Assembly: GCA_017995875.1 (NCBI GenBank)
Contig: JAGOIB010000047.1
Location: forward strand, 1-13,920
Length of the DNA stretch: 13,920 nucleotides
Direction: 5' to 3'
Source of the DNA: Saprospiraceae bacterium
Lineage (GTDB): Bacteria; Bacteroidota; Bacteroidia; Chitinophagales; Saprospiraceae
In this document: in pieces, positions 1-6,729 of the stretch
How positions within the stretch are numbered: position 1 is the stretch's first letter
Layout of the letters: every line of letters begins with the position of its first letter
Program-made: the position numbers and the translations under genes
The notes under the pieces: generated by a model
The model's database searches: none
What the model saw: the letters and a program-made list of their open reading frames with translations, nothing else
Told to the model about the DNA's origin: nothing

Positions 1-108
1 CAGCATTGAGTCGATATTTTCATAACCCTGGTCGTTATACGGCGGCAAAAATGGATTTGGTAAATTGGTTAAGATTATTTTGGACAATCCGAAATAAAAA
101 TAATGCAT
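1..108 (-). CDS. Possible start of a leftward gene cut by the window edge
   Basis: Reading leftward from an ATG at 106-108 there are 36 open codons up to the window edge. The product starts MHYFYFGLSK and continues with a proline- and asparagine-rich part (LPNPFLPPYNDQGYENIDSML). It is rich in aromatic and hydrophobic residues, so it could be the N-terminus of an exported or membrane protein, but I recognise no family. The frame also stays open upstream of the ATG into the phosphatase gene, so the start is uncertain. A competing rightward frame (3-173) is also open, but is rich in Lys, Arg, Asn and Trp and looks less like protein. If the leftward gene is real it is divergent from the phosphatase with about 40 bp between starts. 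The call rests only on openness and composition. Confidence 0.28.
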   Translation of the reverse strand, partial: MHYFYFGLSKIILTNLPNPFLPPYNDQGYENIDSML

Positions 109-150
109 GCCCTTACTTCCAAATAAGAAAGCAGCATAAACTGAAATCCA

Positions 151-2202
151 ATGAATGTAACACGCCGTAAGTTTGTTCAAGCCACCTTCTTCATTGGCTT
201 CGCCGTCACAACGAAACAAGGTTGGGCCAACAAGCTACCCACATTGGTAACAGAGCGCCGTGACCTGTTTCCACAAGGTGTTGCATCAGGTGATCCGACA
301 GCCAACAGCGTCATCTTGTGGACAAGACGTCCGCCTGTAAAAGAAAGTACTGCTAAAAAATTGTTCGTTGAAATTTCAACGACACCTCAATTCAAAAAAA
401 TCCTGGCAGGTGGTACTGCGCATATCAGCGCTGATGTGGATTGGACGTGTCGATTTTTAGCTAAGGATCTTGAACCAAACCATGAGTATTGGTATCGCTT
501 TATTGATGATCATGGTTTCGCAAGCCGGGTCGGTCGTACGCTGACGGCACCCAGTGACGATTCAGATACACCGGTTCGTTTTACGTTTGTTTCTTGTCAA
601 TGCCCAAACGAAGGCGCCCTGAATGCTTACCGAAGGATGATCTTTGAAGATGAGGCACGTCCTGGTGATCAGCAACTAAATTTTGTTTTGCACCTCGGCG
701 ATTTTATCTACGAAGTCACCTGGTATGCGGAAGACAATCCTAACGGAAACCGTGGCCGTCGCATCAGAGATCTCTACAAGTTCCCGCAAGGTCGGAAGGT
801 TGGCAATTTTCATCTGCCTGTTACGCTGGAGGATTATCGTACACTTTATCGTGCATATCTTGAGGATCCCGATCTGCAGGATGCGCGTGCCCGTTGGCCA
901 TTTGTGTGTGTATGGGATAATCATGAATTTGCATGGGCAGGATACCAAAGTCAGTATGTGGCAGGAGGGGGCTATAACGCTCCTGCACAAAATCAGAAAG
1001 TCTTTGCCAATCAAGCCTGGTGGGAGTTCATCCCTGCCTGGGTCCAACAACCAGGCAACCCACAGCTCAAACATTTCAAGGCTCCTGTAGTGGTCGATAC
1101 ACCCATGGAGGAGTTTAACGAAGAAGGACTTTCAGAAGAACCTAATAACCTGATGGCGATCAACAGCCTGAAGATCCAACGTGTACTTCGTTGGGGTAAG
1201 AATGTCGATTTACTGCTCACCGATAATTGGTCATTCCGTTCTCCTGATATGTCGACAGATGATTTTTATATTCCTGATTATCCAAGGGTCTCTCCACAAG
1301 TGCCCTTTGAAATCATGAATTATGGTCGCCATTACAATGGAGACAAACCGCCCGATACCATTCGATTTAACGGCAAGGATCTTCCGAATCCGACAAAGGA
1401 TGTGCATGCACAGACTTTCCTGGGCAGCGAACAAAGACGTTGGTTCATGGAACAGCTCGGAGCTTCTACTGCGCGGTGGAAAATATGGGGACACACATTT
1501 GGCACCATGGAACTGCGTAGCGATTATCAAAATTTGCCTGGTGAAATGGGGAGCCATTGGCCTGAAGATGCCGGCTATGCGGTCATAGACAATCGATTCC
1601 TTCGGGATAAGGACGAGATATTTGATTTCATACGCGATCAGAACATCACAGGTTTTTGTGTAGTTGGAGGCGATCGTCATGCATTCTTTGCCGGTCTGGC
1701 TTCTAAAGCCTTGCCGCCGAAGAAATACGAGCCACTGGGTGTGGAATTCATCACCGGTTCTATATCGCAGCAAACGCTTTTCGAGGTGATGGAAGTAACC
1801 ATGGCCAAAGACCATCCGATGCGTATGTTGCATCTCATCGATCAGCCTGATGGTAAAGTGATCCCTTCTATGAATGTTACACCTAAGCATGGCGTGCTGT
1901 CGACGTTAAAGTTGAAGGAGACGGGTGATATGAAGGAGGCCCGTGCAGTGCGGAATCCGGATGTTGCTCCGCATTTGTCATTTCTCGATTTCGGTGGCCA
2001 TGGCTATGGTTTAGTTACCGTCACTGCTGATCAGCTTTCGACTGAGTTTGTATGTATACCCCGGCCACTGGAGCGCAGTGACCAGCCTGATGGCGGTCCT
2101 TTGGTCTATCGTATTGTGCATCGCACACATTTATGGAAAGTAGGGGAGACACCTAAACTTGAGCAGGAAATCCTTGAAGGCGATCCGCAGTATTCCATAT
2201 GA
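151..2202 (+). CDS. phoD: PhoD-like alkaline phosphatase/phosphodiesterase, Tat-exported
   Basis: Predicted PhoD-family metallo-phosphoesterase that would release phosphate from phosphomonoesters or diesters outside the cytoplasm. The N-terminus has a twin-arginine motif (TRRKFV, residues 4-9) followed by a hydrophobic stretch, fitting Tat export of a prefolded metalloenzyme, as is known for PhoD. The PhoD N-terminal Ig-like domain spans about 38-135 (FPQGVASGDPTANSVILWTR). The catalytic domain begins near 143. Visible metal-site motifs are HLGDFIYE (181-188, Asp184), WDNHEF (255-260, Asp256, Asn257, His258), WGHTF (His448) and GGDRHAFFAG (506-515, Asp508, His510). The usual DxR near the middle reads DNW at 358-360, so one conserved Arg seems replaced by Trp. 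At 683 residues it is longer than many PhoD proteins, with extra sequence in the middle and C-terminal third. No RBS is visible, and ATG 151 directly precedes the Tat signal. It could favour another phosphoester; family assignment is firm. Confidence 0.93.
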   Translation: MNVTRRKFVQATFFIGFAVTTKQGWANKLPTLVTERRDLFPQGVASGDPTANSVILWTRRPPVKESTAKKLFVEISTTPQFKKILAGGTAHISADVDWTCRFLAKDLEPNHEYWYRFIDDHGFASRVGRTLTAPSDDSDTPVRFTFVSCQCPNEGALNAYRRMIFEDEARPGDQQLNFVLHLGDFIYEVTWYAEDNPNGNRGRRIRDLYKFPQGRKVGNFHLPVTLEDYRTLYRAYLEDPDLQDARARWPFVCVWDNHEFAWAGYQSQYVAGGGYNAPAQNQKVFANQAWWEFIPAWVQQPGNPQLKHFKAPVVVDTPMEEFNEEGLSEEPNNLMAINSLKIQRVLRWGKNVDLLLTDNWSFRSPDMSTDDFYIPDYPRVSPQVPFEIMNYGRHYNGDKPPDTIRFNGKDLPNPTKDVHAQTFLGSEQRRWFMEQLGASTARWKIWGHTFGTMELRSDYQNLPGEMGSHWPEDAGYAVIDNRFLRDKDEIFDFIRDQNITGFCVVGGDRHAFFAGLASKALPPKKYEPLGVEFITGSISQQTLFEVMEVTMAKDHPMRMLHLIDQPDGKVIPSMNVTPKHGVLSTLKLKETGDMKEARAVRNPDVAPHLSFLDFGGHGYGLVTVTADQLSTEFVCIPRPLERSDQPDGGPLVYRIVHRTHLWKVGETPKLEQEILEGDPQYSI

Positions 2203-2206
2203 GATT

Positions 2207-2284
2207 ATGAAGACACTTCTGTTGTTATTTTTGGTGATGTATACTATTGGTCAACTATTTGACAAAGATTTGTTCACCCATTAA
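2207..2284 (+). pseudogene. 25-codon signal-peptide-like ORF, possible gene remnant
   Basis: An ATG lies 4 bases after the phosphatase stop and opens a 25-codon frame, MKTLLLLFLVMYTIGQ followed by LFDKDLFTH and a TAA. The first 16 residues have the shape of a Sec signal peptide: a Lys at position 2, a long hydrophobic core, then small or polar residues. The mature part is only about nine residues. The simplest reading is the 5' end of a secreted-protein gene once co-transcribed with the phosphatase and later cut off, with the GyrI-like gene now following. A genuine tiny membrane peptide or a chance ORF cannot be excluded. Confidence 0.3.
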
Positions 2285-2295
2285 CCTACCGAAAG

Positions 2296-2772
2296 TTGAA
2301 GCCAAGAATTGAAATAGTCATCGAAAAGAAATTGGTTGGTAAACGAATGAAAATGAGTTTTGACAACTATAGGGTTGGTGAACTTTGGAAAAAATTTATA
2401 CAAGGACGAAATGAAATTACCAATAATCTGACAGATGACCTGATTTCAATGACCGAATACCAGTCAACACATTTTGCAGACTTTAAGCCTGCCAACGAAT
2501 TCAATAAATGGGCAACAGTTGAGGTTTCTAGTTTGGACAACGTACCGAGCGAAATGGAAGCTTTTATTTTGACAGGCGGACTTTATGCAGTCTTTGACTA
2601 CAAAGGCCTGAACACAGATCATTCAATATATCAATACATTTTTGGAACGTGGCTACCAAATTCCGACTACGTGTTGGACAACAGACCGCATTTTGAAATC
2701 CTGGGTGACAAATACAAAAACAATGACCCCACATCCGAAGAAGAAATTTGGATACCGATAAAACCGAAGTGA
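2296..2772 (+). CDS. GyrI-like / AraC-type effector-binding domain protein
   Basis: Stand-alone small-molecule-binding domain of the GyrI-like (SOUL/AraC C-terminal effector) superfamily. In AraC-family and multidrug regulators this fold binds hydrophobic or cationic ligands. Here no helix-turn-helix is attached, so it is probably a soluble cytoplasmic ligand-binding or sequestering protein. The family pattern is clear: KPRIEIVIEKKLVGKRM at the N-terminus, GGLYAVFDYKG (94-104), WLPNSDYVLDNRPHFEILG (119-137) and a C-terminal EEEIWIPI (148-155) with the conserved acidic residues. The TTG start at 2296 is preferred because the conserved PRIE..EKKLVGKR strand lies before the first in-frame ATG (2347), which would remove it. 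It follows the phosphatase on the same strand after 93 bp and seems AT-richer than its neighbours, hinting at separate acquisition. The exact ligand cannot be read from the sequence. Confidence 0.84.
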   Translation: MKPRIEIVIEKKLVGKRMKMSFDNYRVGELWKKFIQGRNEITNNLTDDLISMTEYQSTHFADFKPANEFNKWATVEVSSLDNVPSEMEAFILTGGLYAVFDYKGLNTDHSIYQYIFGTWLPNSDYVLDNRPHFEILGDKYKNNDPTSEEEIWIPIKPK

Positions 2773-2979
2773 CATATTATCAGCTAATAGAAATATTTGT
2801 GAAAGGCCGGCTAGACGATATTGCAACTAACAAAAATTCTCTAATTAATTTCTGCCCGGGCGGACGGAAGCCTGCGAATTTGCAGATTGCTTTTAGTAAT
2901 TGGAATTAGGAAAGTTGAGAACTTTAAAACCAGTACTGGAATGAACGTCATTTGATCTTGTGATCCAGGGTCAAAAGGC

Positions 2980-3828
2980 TTATCTACCAATAACCCACAC
3001 ATCCATTTCCTCTGACTTCCCTTTCAACAATAACCTCCGCGATTCCAGGTTGTCTGTTTGGATCCCGGCTCCTTTGCGAACCTCTTCACTAATCACGATC
3101 TCTCCTCCACGAGCCTGCGAGACGAGCCTGGCTGCAATATTGACCGTATCGCCCAGGATCGACACATCGGACACACCGCTATGCGTGGTCACACTGCCTA
3201 CATATGTGATCCCTGAATGAATCCCGATCCCCGCTTCTATCCATGGTCCTTCCGATGTCGGATATCCTAATGCGACAAGAGCCTCACGAGCAGCTTTCAA
3301 GGCATTGATCCTATACTCAGGACCTGTAAATCCCGGTACAAAAAAACCACCTACTTCATCGCCCTGGAGCTTTTCCACCATTCCATAATTTCGATAGATC
3401 ACCTTGGTGATAGCTGCGTAAAAGCGATTTACTACACGGCTATATTCTTCAGCGGACATTTTCTCAGCCATGGAGGTGGAGTTCCGGATATCTACAAACA
3501 TCACCGCGATATCGAGTTCTGCACCACCGTGATATTTATGGGCAAACCGCTCACACAGGTTGCATAAGTGGGGAGTCATCACGGACGCTTTCACACCCAG
3601 CATTTTGCGGAATATCCATCCCCCGATGCCTTCAAACGGGATATAACATATATGGCACCTGGGACTCCTGGGAAGTCTTTTAATGATAGGACGAAAGGTT
3701 TTATGCTCAAACCACGAGACGTTGACACTGGGAGGCATTTCGCCCGTGGTAAGGTAGGTGTACCACGCATTTTTTATCTCAGCTTCACTGACGTTTGTTC
3801 CGCTCATGGTTTCCGGGAAATGGTGCAT
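2980..3828 (-). CDS. Class III adenylate/guanylate cyclase with N-terminal zinc ribbon (class IIIb-like)
   Basis: Soluble class III nucleotide cyclase that would convert ATP (or GTP) to a 3',5'-cyclic nucleotide. The N-terminal region has paired cysteines CHIC (58-61) and CNLC (89-92), the zinc-ribbon-like module known in front of some bacterial cyclases. The cyclase domain spans about 104-280. Metal-binding aspartates are Asp113 (MFVDIRNST) and Asp157 (KLQGDEVG). Lys153 sits at the base-recognition position, and Asn230 and Arg234 of LGDTVNIAAR are the transition-state pair. The second base-recognition position, Asp in classical enzymes, is Ser223 (DVSILGD), typical of class IIIb cyclases, some of which respond to bicarbonate or CO2. 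There is no membrane segment or signal peptide. The start could be Met8 (3807) instead of Met1, because a promoter-like box directly abuts Met1. The gene is divergent from the Crp/Fnr regulator, 176 bp away. All residues needed for catalysis appear present. Confidence 0.9.
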   Translation of the reverse strand: MHHFPETMSGTNVSEAEIKNAWYTYLTTGEMPPSVNVSWFEHKTFRPIIKRLPRSPRCHICYIPFEGIGGWIFRKMLGVKASVMTPHLCNLCERFAHKYHGGAELDIAVMFVDIRNSTSMAEKMSAEEYSRVVNRFYAAITKVIYRNYGMVEKLQGDEVGGFFVPGFTGPEYRINALKAAREALVALGYPTSEGPWIEAGIGIHSGITYVGSVTTHSGVSDVSILGDTVNIAARLVSQARGGEIVISEEVRKGAGIQTDNLESRRLLLKGKSEEMDVWVIGR

Positions 3829-3829
3829 A

Positions 3830-3837
3830 CAAATATA
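3830..3837 (-). promoter_or_regulatory. Possible Bacteroidota -7 box for the zinc-ribbon cyclase
   Basis: On the minus strand the bases read TATATTTG, matching the Bacteroidota -7 consensus TAnnTTTG. It ends one base before the annotated start codon. No TTG at the expected -33 distance was found (the nearest is about 29 bases away), so the match is weak. If real, transcription would begin inside the first codons and translation would have to start at Met8 (3807). Confidence 0.28.
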
Positions 3838-4004
3838 AATATCTTTTTTTCATGCCCTTTCAGATCGCAATGCACACAGGAAGTTTCGGTTTATGTAAAG
3901 ATTATTATCTTGAATCAGAATACTGGAAGGGAAGTACATAACAGCCCATATGTGTCTTCTGGCAGATGTTGCAGATGACACTGCACGACCAACAAACAAT
4001 TTCA

Positions 4005-4583
4005 ATGGATAACAAACTCCTGGCCTATTTTCAACGCATCATGCCTCTTTCACAGGAAGAGATTGAAGCTATTGTGGAAACGATGAGCATTCAGCAATAT
4101 AAGAAGGGGACTGTCTTGCTTAAAGAAGGACAAGTTTCTACAGAAGTTTATTTTGTGCTGGAAGGTTGTGTCAGACAATTTTACCTGGTGGATGGTGAAG
4201 AAAAAACGAATAACTTCTTCACCGAAGAGCAATGGGTCATTTCAATGAATAGTTTTAGTCAGCACAAACCTTCCGGTCATTATTTGGATTGCTGTATCGA
4301 CAGCACATTGGTTGTAGGAAACAGAGAAAAAGAAGAAAGCCTCTACAAGCGGTTTTCAAAACTGGAGACCGTTTCGAGAAAAGTAATGGAGAGGGTTTTT
4401 GCGGAGCAACAGGAAATCATGTCGTCGTACACCACGGATACTGCGGAACAGCGCTATTTGAAACTATTAAAATCAAGACCTGACTTGTTTCAAAAAATTC
4501 CGCAATATCAAATTGCCAGTTATGTAGGTGTAAAACCCGAATCATTAAGCAGGATCAGAAAAAGGATAGCGAATAAGCTTTAA
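4005..4583 (+). CDS. Crp/Fnr-family transcriptional regulator
   Basis: Transcription factor with a Crp-type fold. The N-terminal cyclic-nucleotide-binding-like beta barrel spans about 14-115 (KGTVLLKEGQ at 34-43, YFVLEGCVRQFYLVDGEEK at 49-67). The C-terminal winged helix-turn-helix spans about 165-188 (IPQYQIASYVGVKPESLSRI). The length of 192 residues is normal for the short Bacteroidota branch of this family. ATG 4005 is chosen because MDNKLLAYFQRIMPLS is where family members usually begin; an upstream start at 3966 would add 13 unremarkable residues. The phosphate-binding cassette that marks cAMP binders (GE followed by R-A/S) is absent: the equivalent stretch reads EEQWVISMNSFSQHKPSGHY. 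It also has no Fnr-type cysteine cluster. Its effector is therefore unknown despite the divergent cyclase next door. It converges on the dehydrogenase at 4587, a candidate target or partner only by position. Confidence 0.9.
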   Translation: MDNKLLAYFQRIMPLSQEEIEAIVETMSIQQYKKGTVLLKEGQVSTEVYFVLEGCVRQFYLVDGEEKTNNFFTEEQWVISMNSFSQHKPSGHYLDCCIDSTLVVGNREKEESLYKRFSKLETVSRKVMERVFAEQQEIMSSYTTDTAEQRYLKLLKSRPDLFQKIPQYQIASYVGVKPESLSRIRKRIANKL

Positions 4584-4586
4584 TAC

Positions 4587-5540
4587 TTACACGTCTATTG
4601 CCACATTTCCTTTCTTACGTCCTTTCTCAGCATAAGCATGCGCTTCAACAATTTGTGCTAAAGTATACGTCCTGTCAATGACAGGCTTAAATTGGCCGGT
4701 TTCGATAAGACCTTTCAGGAAATTAATATCTGCTGCTGTATGACTTATCACACCGGTCAAGACCTTTTGGCTACTCGTCATAGAAATCCACGCGCCTTGA
4801 AGCATTTCAGGCATACCTGCGGCACTTAAGATCATCTTCCCGTTTTTATGGAGCGATTTTTTACTTCGTGAAACAGATATTGAATTCACAGTATCGAAGA
4901 TCACATCATACATTTCACCGTTCTGCGTAAAATCCTCCTTCGTATAGTCAATTACTTCGTCTGCACCAATTGATTTTACCAAAGCAATATTGGCTGTGCT
5001 GCATACACCGGTCACATGAGCGCCAAATGATTTTGCCAACTGAATGGCAGCACTTCCCACCGCACCGGAAGCACCTACTACAAGGACTTTTTGCCCTGGC
5101 TTTATGGCTGCCTTTTTTATAAAATGTAATGCTGTAACACCACCAAAAGGAATGACTGCAGCCTCCTTGTGTGTAATAGTAGTGGGTTTTATTGCCAGTG
5201 ACCCATTTTCAGGCATGCATATATATTCAGCATAAGCACCAAAACTCATATCCGTATGACCAAAGACAGCATCACCTGCTTTAAAGTGTTTTACATCCTT
5301 ACCGACACTTTCAATTTCGCCGGAGAAGACACTACCGAGGATCTGCTTTTTGGGTTTTAGGAAACCGAAAATAAATCTGACCGCAAATGGGTCAGCTTTG
5401 CGTAAACGCAAGTCACCGGAATTGACGGCGGTGGCCTTAATCCGTACCAGGATTTCATTGTTTCCGGGCATTGGCTTTTCAACCTCTTTGACCTGAAGGA
5501 CTTCTGGTGCACCATATTGGGTATAAACTGCTGCTTTCAT
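4587..5540 (-). CDS. NAD(P)-dependent MDR dehydrogenase, zinc-free quinone-oxidoreductase type
   Basis: Medium-chain dehydrogenase/reductase of the quinone oxidoreductase (QOR) branch, expected to reduce quinones or activated alkenes with NADPH in the cytoplasm. The GroES-like N-terminal domain runs about 1-125 (YGAPEVLQVKEVEKPMP, then ILVRIKATAVNSGDLRLR). The Rossmann domain carries the QOR nucleotide-binding motif VVGASGAVGSAAIQLAK (154-170), and GADEVIDYTKEDF lies further on. The Cys and Asp/His ligands of the catalytic zinc in alcohol dehydrogenases and the four-cysteine structural-zinc lobe are missing, so it is zinc-independent. The 317-residue length is typical. The stop codon lies only 3 bp from the stop of the convergent Crp/Fnr gene. 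The start codon is preceded by an A-rich leader and a -7-like box. Substrate is not determinable; family members often act in redox or electrophile stress. Confidence 0.93.
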   Translation of the reverse strand: MKAAVYTQYGAPEVLQVKEVEKPMPGNNEILVRIKATAVNSGDLRLRKADPFAVRFIFGFLKPKKQILGSVFSGEIESVGKDVKHFKAGDAVFGHTDMSFGAYAEYICMPENGSLAIKPTTITHKEAAVIPFGGVTALHFIKKAAIKPGQKVLVVGASGAVGSAAIQLAKSFGAHVTGVCSTANIALVKSIGADEVIDYTKEDFTQNGEMYDVIFDTVNSISVSRSKKSLHKNGKMILSAAGMPEMLQGAWISMTSSQKVLTGVISHTAADINFLKGLIETGQFKPVIDRTYTLAQIVEAHAYAEKGRKKGNVAIDV

Positions 5541-5585
5541 TTTGTTTTTGTTTTTTGTTTTTGTTTAATTGATGGCACAAAAGTA
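5541..5585 (-). promoter_or_regulatory. Promoter and A-rich leader of the MDR dehydrogenase
   Basis: On the minus strand TACTTTTG (5578-5585) matches the Bacteroidota -7 consensus TAnnTTTG. It is followed by a leader of about 30 nt built from A-runs broken by single C residues (5541-5566) that reaches the ATG. Such A-rich, Shine-Dalgarno-free leaders are usual for well-translated Bacteroidota genes. No TTG lies at the preferred -33 spacing; the nearest (5600-5602) has a 14-bp spacer, so the -33 element is uncertain. Confidence 0.45.
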
Positions 5586-5780
5586 TAGGCCCCCTTTACC
5601 AATCTCATTGACTTTGGTTAAGAAATGAAACTACTGCTATAAAAGGAGGTCAGACAGGCCTTGTACCGAAACAGGCTATGTCACGAGGGGTTCGTGGAGG
5701 TAAAAAAGAGGTTAACGACATTGGCGGAACCGTCTTATGCCGGGCTTTTTGCTATTAATACCGGGCGACCTAAAATAATT
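5586..5780. other. Middle of the 314-bp divergent intergenic region, no gene seen
   Basis: This is the part of the MDR-ArsR intergenic gap between the two promoter areas. It holds only a small hairpin, CACGA-GGGGT-TCGTG (5682-5696), with no T-run after it. A 65-codon rightward frame from 5661 runs through the operator repeats into the ArsR start, and its product resembles no family. I see no RNA gene, repeat or terminator that can be defended. Confidence 0.4.
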
Positions 5781-5790
5781 GCAAATAAAT

Positions 5791-5821
5791 TTGCGCAACT
5801 CAAAAGTTGCGCATACATTTG
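5791..5821 (+). promoter_or_regulatory. Bacteroidota-type promoter of the ArsR operon
   Basis: TTG (5791-5793), a 20-bp spacer and TACATTTG (5814-5821) match the Bacteroidota -33/-7 promoter form (TTG and TAnnTTTG about 20 bp apart). Transcription would start near 5826-5829, giving a leader of about 27 nt before the ArsR ATG at 5855. A second -7-like box, TAAATTTG (5786-5793), overlaps the -33 but has no TTG partner at proper spacing. The spacer is almost wholly occupied by the perfect operator palindrome. Confidence 0.6.
5792..5813. promoter_or_regulatory. Perfect 22-bp palindrome, likely ArsR operator O1
   Basis: TGCGCAACT (5792-5800), CAAA, AGTTGCGCA (5805-5813): nine-base arms with no mismatch, a normal size for an ArsR/SmtB-family dimer site. 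It fills the spacer between the -33 and -7 boxes of the promoter in front of the ArsR gene. Bound repressor would block RNA polymerase directly, which implies autoregulation. Assignment to this ArsR protein is inferred from position. Confidence 0.65.
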
Positions 5822-5840
5822 CAACCTGAGAGTTGCGCAA
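5819..5840. promoter_or_regulatory. Imperfect second operator O2 over the transcription start
   Basis: GCAAC (5821-5825), N6, GTTGC (5832-5836) repeats the core of the upstream palindrome with the same 6-bp core spacing. The right arm AGTTGCGCA (5831-5839) is identical to that of O1, while the left arm is degenerate (TTGCAACC). The O1 and O2 centres are 26 bp apart. O2 covers the end of the -7 box and the likely transcription start, so two dimers could bind side by side. Confidence 0.5.
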
Positions 5841-5854
5841 TTAGACATTAACCT

Positions 5855-6175
5855 ATGAAACAGGACATATTCCAGGCCATTGCAGACCCGACACGGAGGG
5901 CTATTCTGGCGTTGATCGCGATACAAGCGCTAACACCAACGGTGATGGCAGAACAATTTGATATGAGCCGGCAGGCCGTATCAAAACATATCAAGGTATT
6001 ACAGGAATGTGAACTGATTACACCTGAACAGTCAGGTAGAGAAATCTACTATCACTTCAATCCTAAAAAAATGCAGGAATTAGACCATTGGTTAGCCCAA
6101 TTCAGAAAGAACTGGGAAACGCAGTTTAATCAACTTGACAACGTATTATCCACCATCAAAAAAAATAAGAAATGA
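5855..6175 (+). CDS. ArsR-family winged-helix repressor (SdpR-like)
   Basis: Small dimeric winged-helix repressor, 106 residues, a standard length. The N-terminal signature [18 protein letters not shown] (4-21) is that of the metal-independent SdpR-like ArsR branch. The recognition helix is [14 protein letters not shown] (37-50) and the beta wing is [10 protein letters not shown] (59-68). It has a single cysteine (Cys52) and lacks the ELCVC metal-sensing motif, so arsenic or heavy-metal sensing is unlikely. The ATG at 5855 follows a short leader and two operator-like inverted repeats, which supports autorepression. Its stop overlaps the next start (ATGA), so repressor and SRPBCC protein are translationally coupled. 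ArsR-SRPBCC pairs are widespread, and the lipid- or small-molecule-binding SRPBCC partner may relate to the inducing signal. The inducer itself cannot be named from sequence. Confidence 0.93.
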   Translation: MKQDIFQAIADPTRRAILALIAIQALTPTVMAEQFDMSRQAVSKHIKVLQECELITPEQSGREIYYHFNPKKMQELDHWLAQFRKNWETQFNQLDNVLSTIKKNKK

Positions 6176-6663
6176 GCAACAATTTGCTATTTGACTTTAC
6201 CCTTGACAAAGCAGCGCAAACGGTATACATCACCCGGGAATTTGCCGCCGACCTTGATTTAGTTTGGGATGCATTCACCAAAGCAGAAATCCTTGACCAA
6301 TGGGTTGCGCCTGCACCCTTCAAATCAAGAACGAAACACATGAATTTTGAAGTGGGTGGTAAAAGATTCTATGCCATGGTTGGCCCGGATGGCCAGGAAG
6401 GATGGATACTCCAGAAATATACCTCCATTAGTCCAAAAACGAATTTCAAGCTCTTTAATGCTTTTGCAGACAAAGATGAAAATCCTCAATTACCAGGCTC
6501 CGAATGGGATTATACATTTAGCGAGCATAGTGGCATTACCAAAGTGCACATTAGTATTTACAATGAATCTCTTGCCCGCTTAGAGAGGATGATTGAAATG
6601 GGCTTTAAAGAAGGATTTACCATGAGCCTGACTAACCTGGATAATCTATTGGCATCCCGATAG
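6172..6663 (+). CDS. SRPBCC/AHSA1-family (START-like) ligand-binding protein
   Basis: Protein of the SRPBCC helix-grip fold, AHSA1 (Aha1 C-terminal-like) branch, 163 residues. The family pattern is clear: [20 protein letters not shown] (20-39), then [10 protein letters not shown] (41-50), the central strands [19 protein letters not shown] and a long C-terminal helix [21 protein letters not shown]. The fold forms a deep hydrophobic cavity for lipids, polyketides or other small molecules. No enzymatic residues can be assigned. It has no signal peptide and is expected in the cytoplasm. The ATG overlaps the ArsR stop by 4 bases, which makes co-expression and regulation by the ArsR-bound promoter very likely. 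Bacterial AHSA1 proteins next to ArsR genes are common, but few have a proven ligand. Confidence 0.92.
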   Translation: MSNNLLFDFTLDKAAQTVYITREFAADLDLVWDAFTKAEILDQWVAPAPFKSRTKHMNFEVGGKRFYAMVGPDGQEGWILQKYTSISPKTNFKLFNAFADKDENPQLPGSEWDYTFSEHSGITKVHISIYNESLARLERMIEMGFKEGFTMSLTNLDNLLASR

Positions 6664-6729
6664 CGATCAGGAAGGCAGTCAGAACAAAAAAAAGAAAGTA
6701 ACGAATTTAACAATCTAATATCAAGAATT

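Noticed and set aside
1231..1890. Long minus-strand open frame (219 codons) inside the phosphatase gene
   Set aside because: It lies wholly in a well-supported PhoD coding region, and its composition (rich in His, Ile, Arg, Cys) is that of an antisense shadow.
2773..2979. Possible gene remnant or RNA between the GyrI-like and cyclase genes
   Set aside because: Short open stretches exist, but none shows a recognisable motif, start signal or stable hairpin.
5661..5858. 65-codon rightward frame before the ArsR gene
   Set aside because: It runs through the operator repeats and promoter and overlaps the ArsR start; the product resembles no family and the frame is likely chance.
5855..6175. Arsenic or metal sensing by the ArsR protein
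   Set aside because: Only one cysteine is present and the metal-binding motifs of classical ArsR/SmtB sensors are missing; no ars or efflux genes are nearby.
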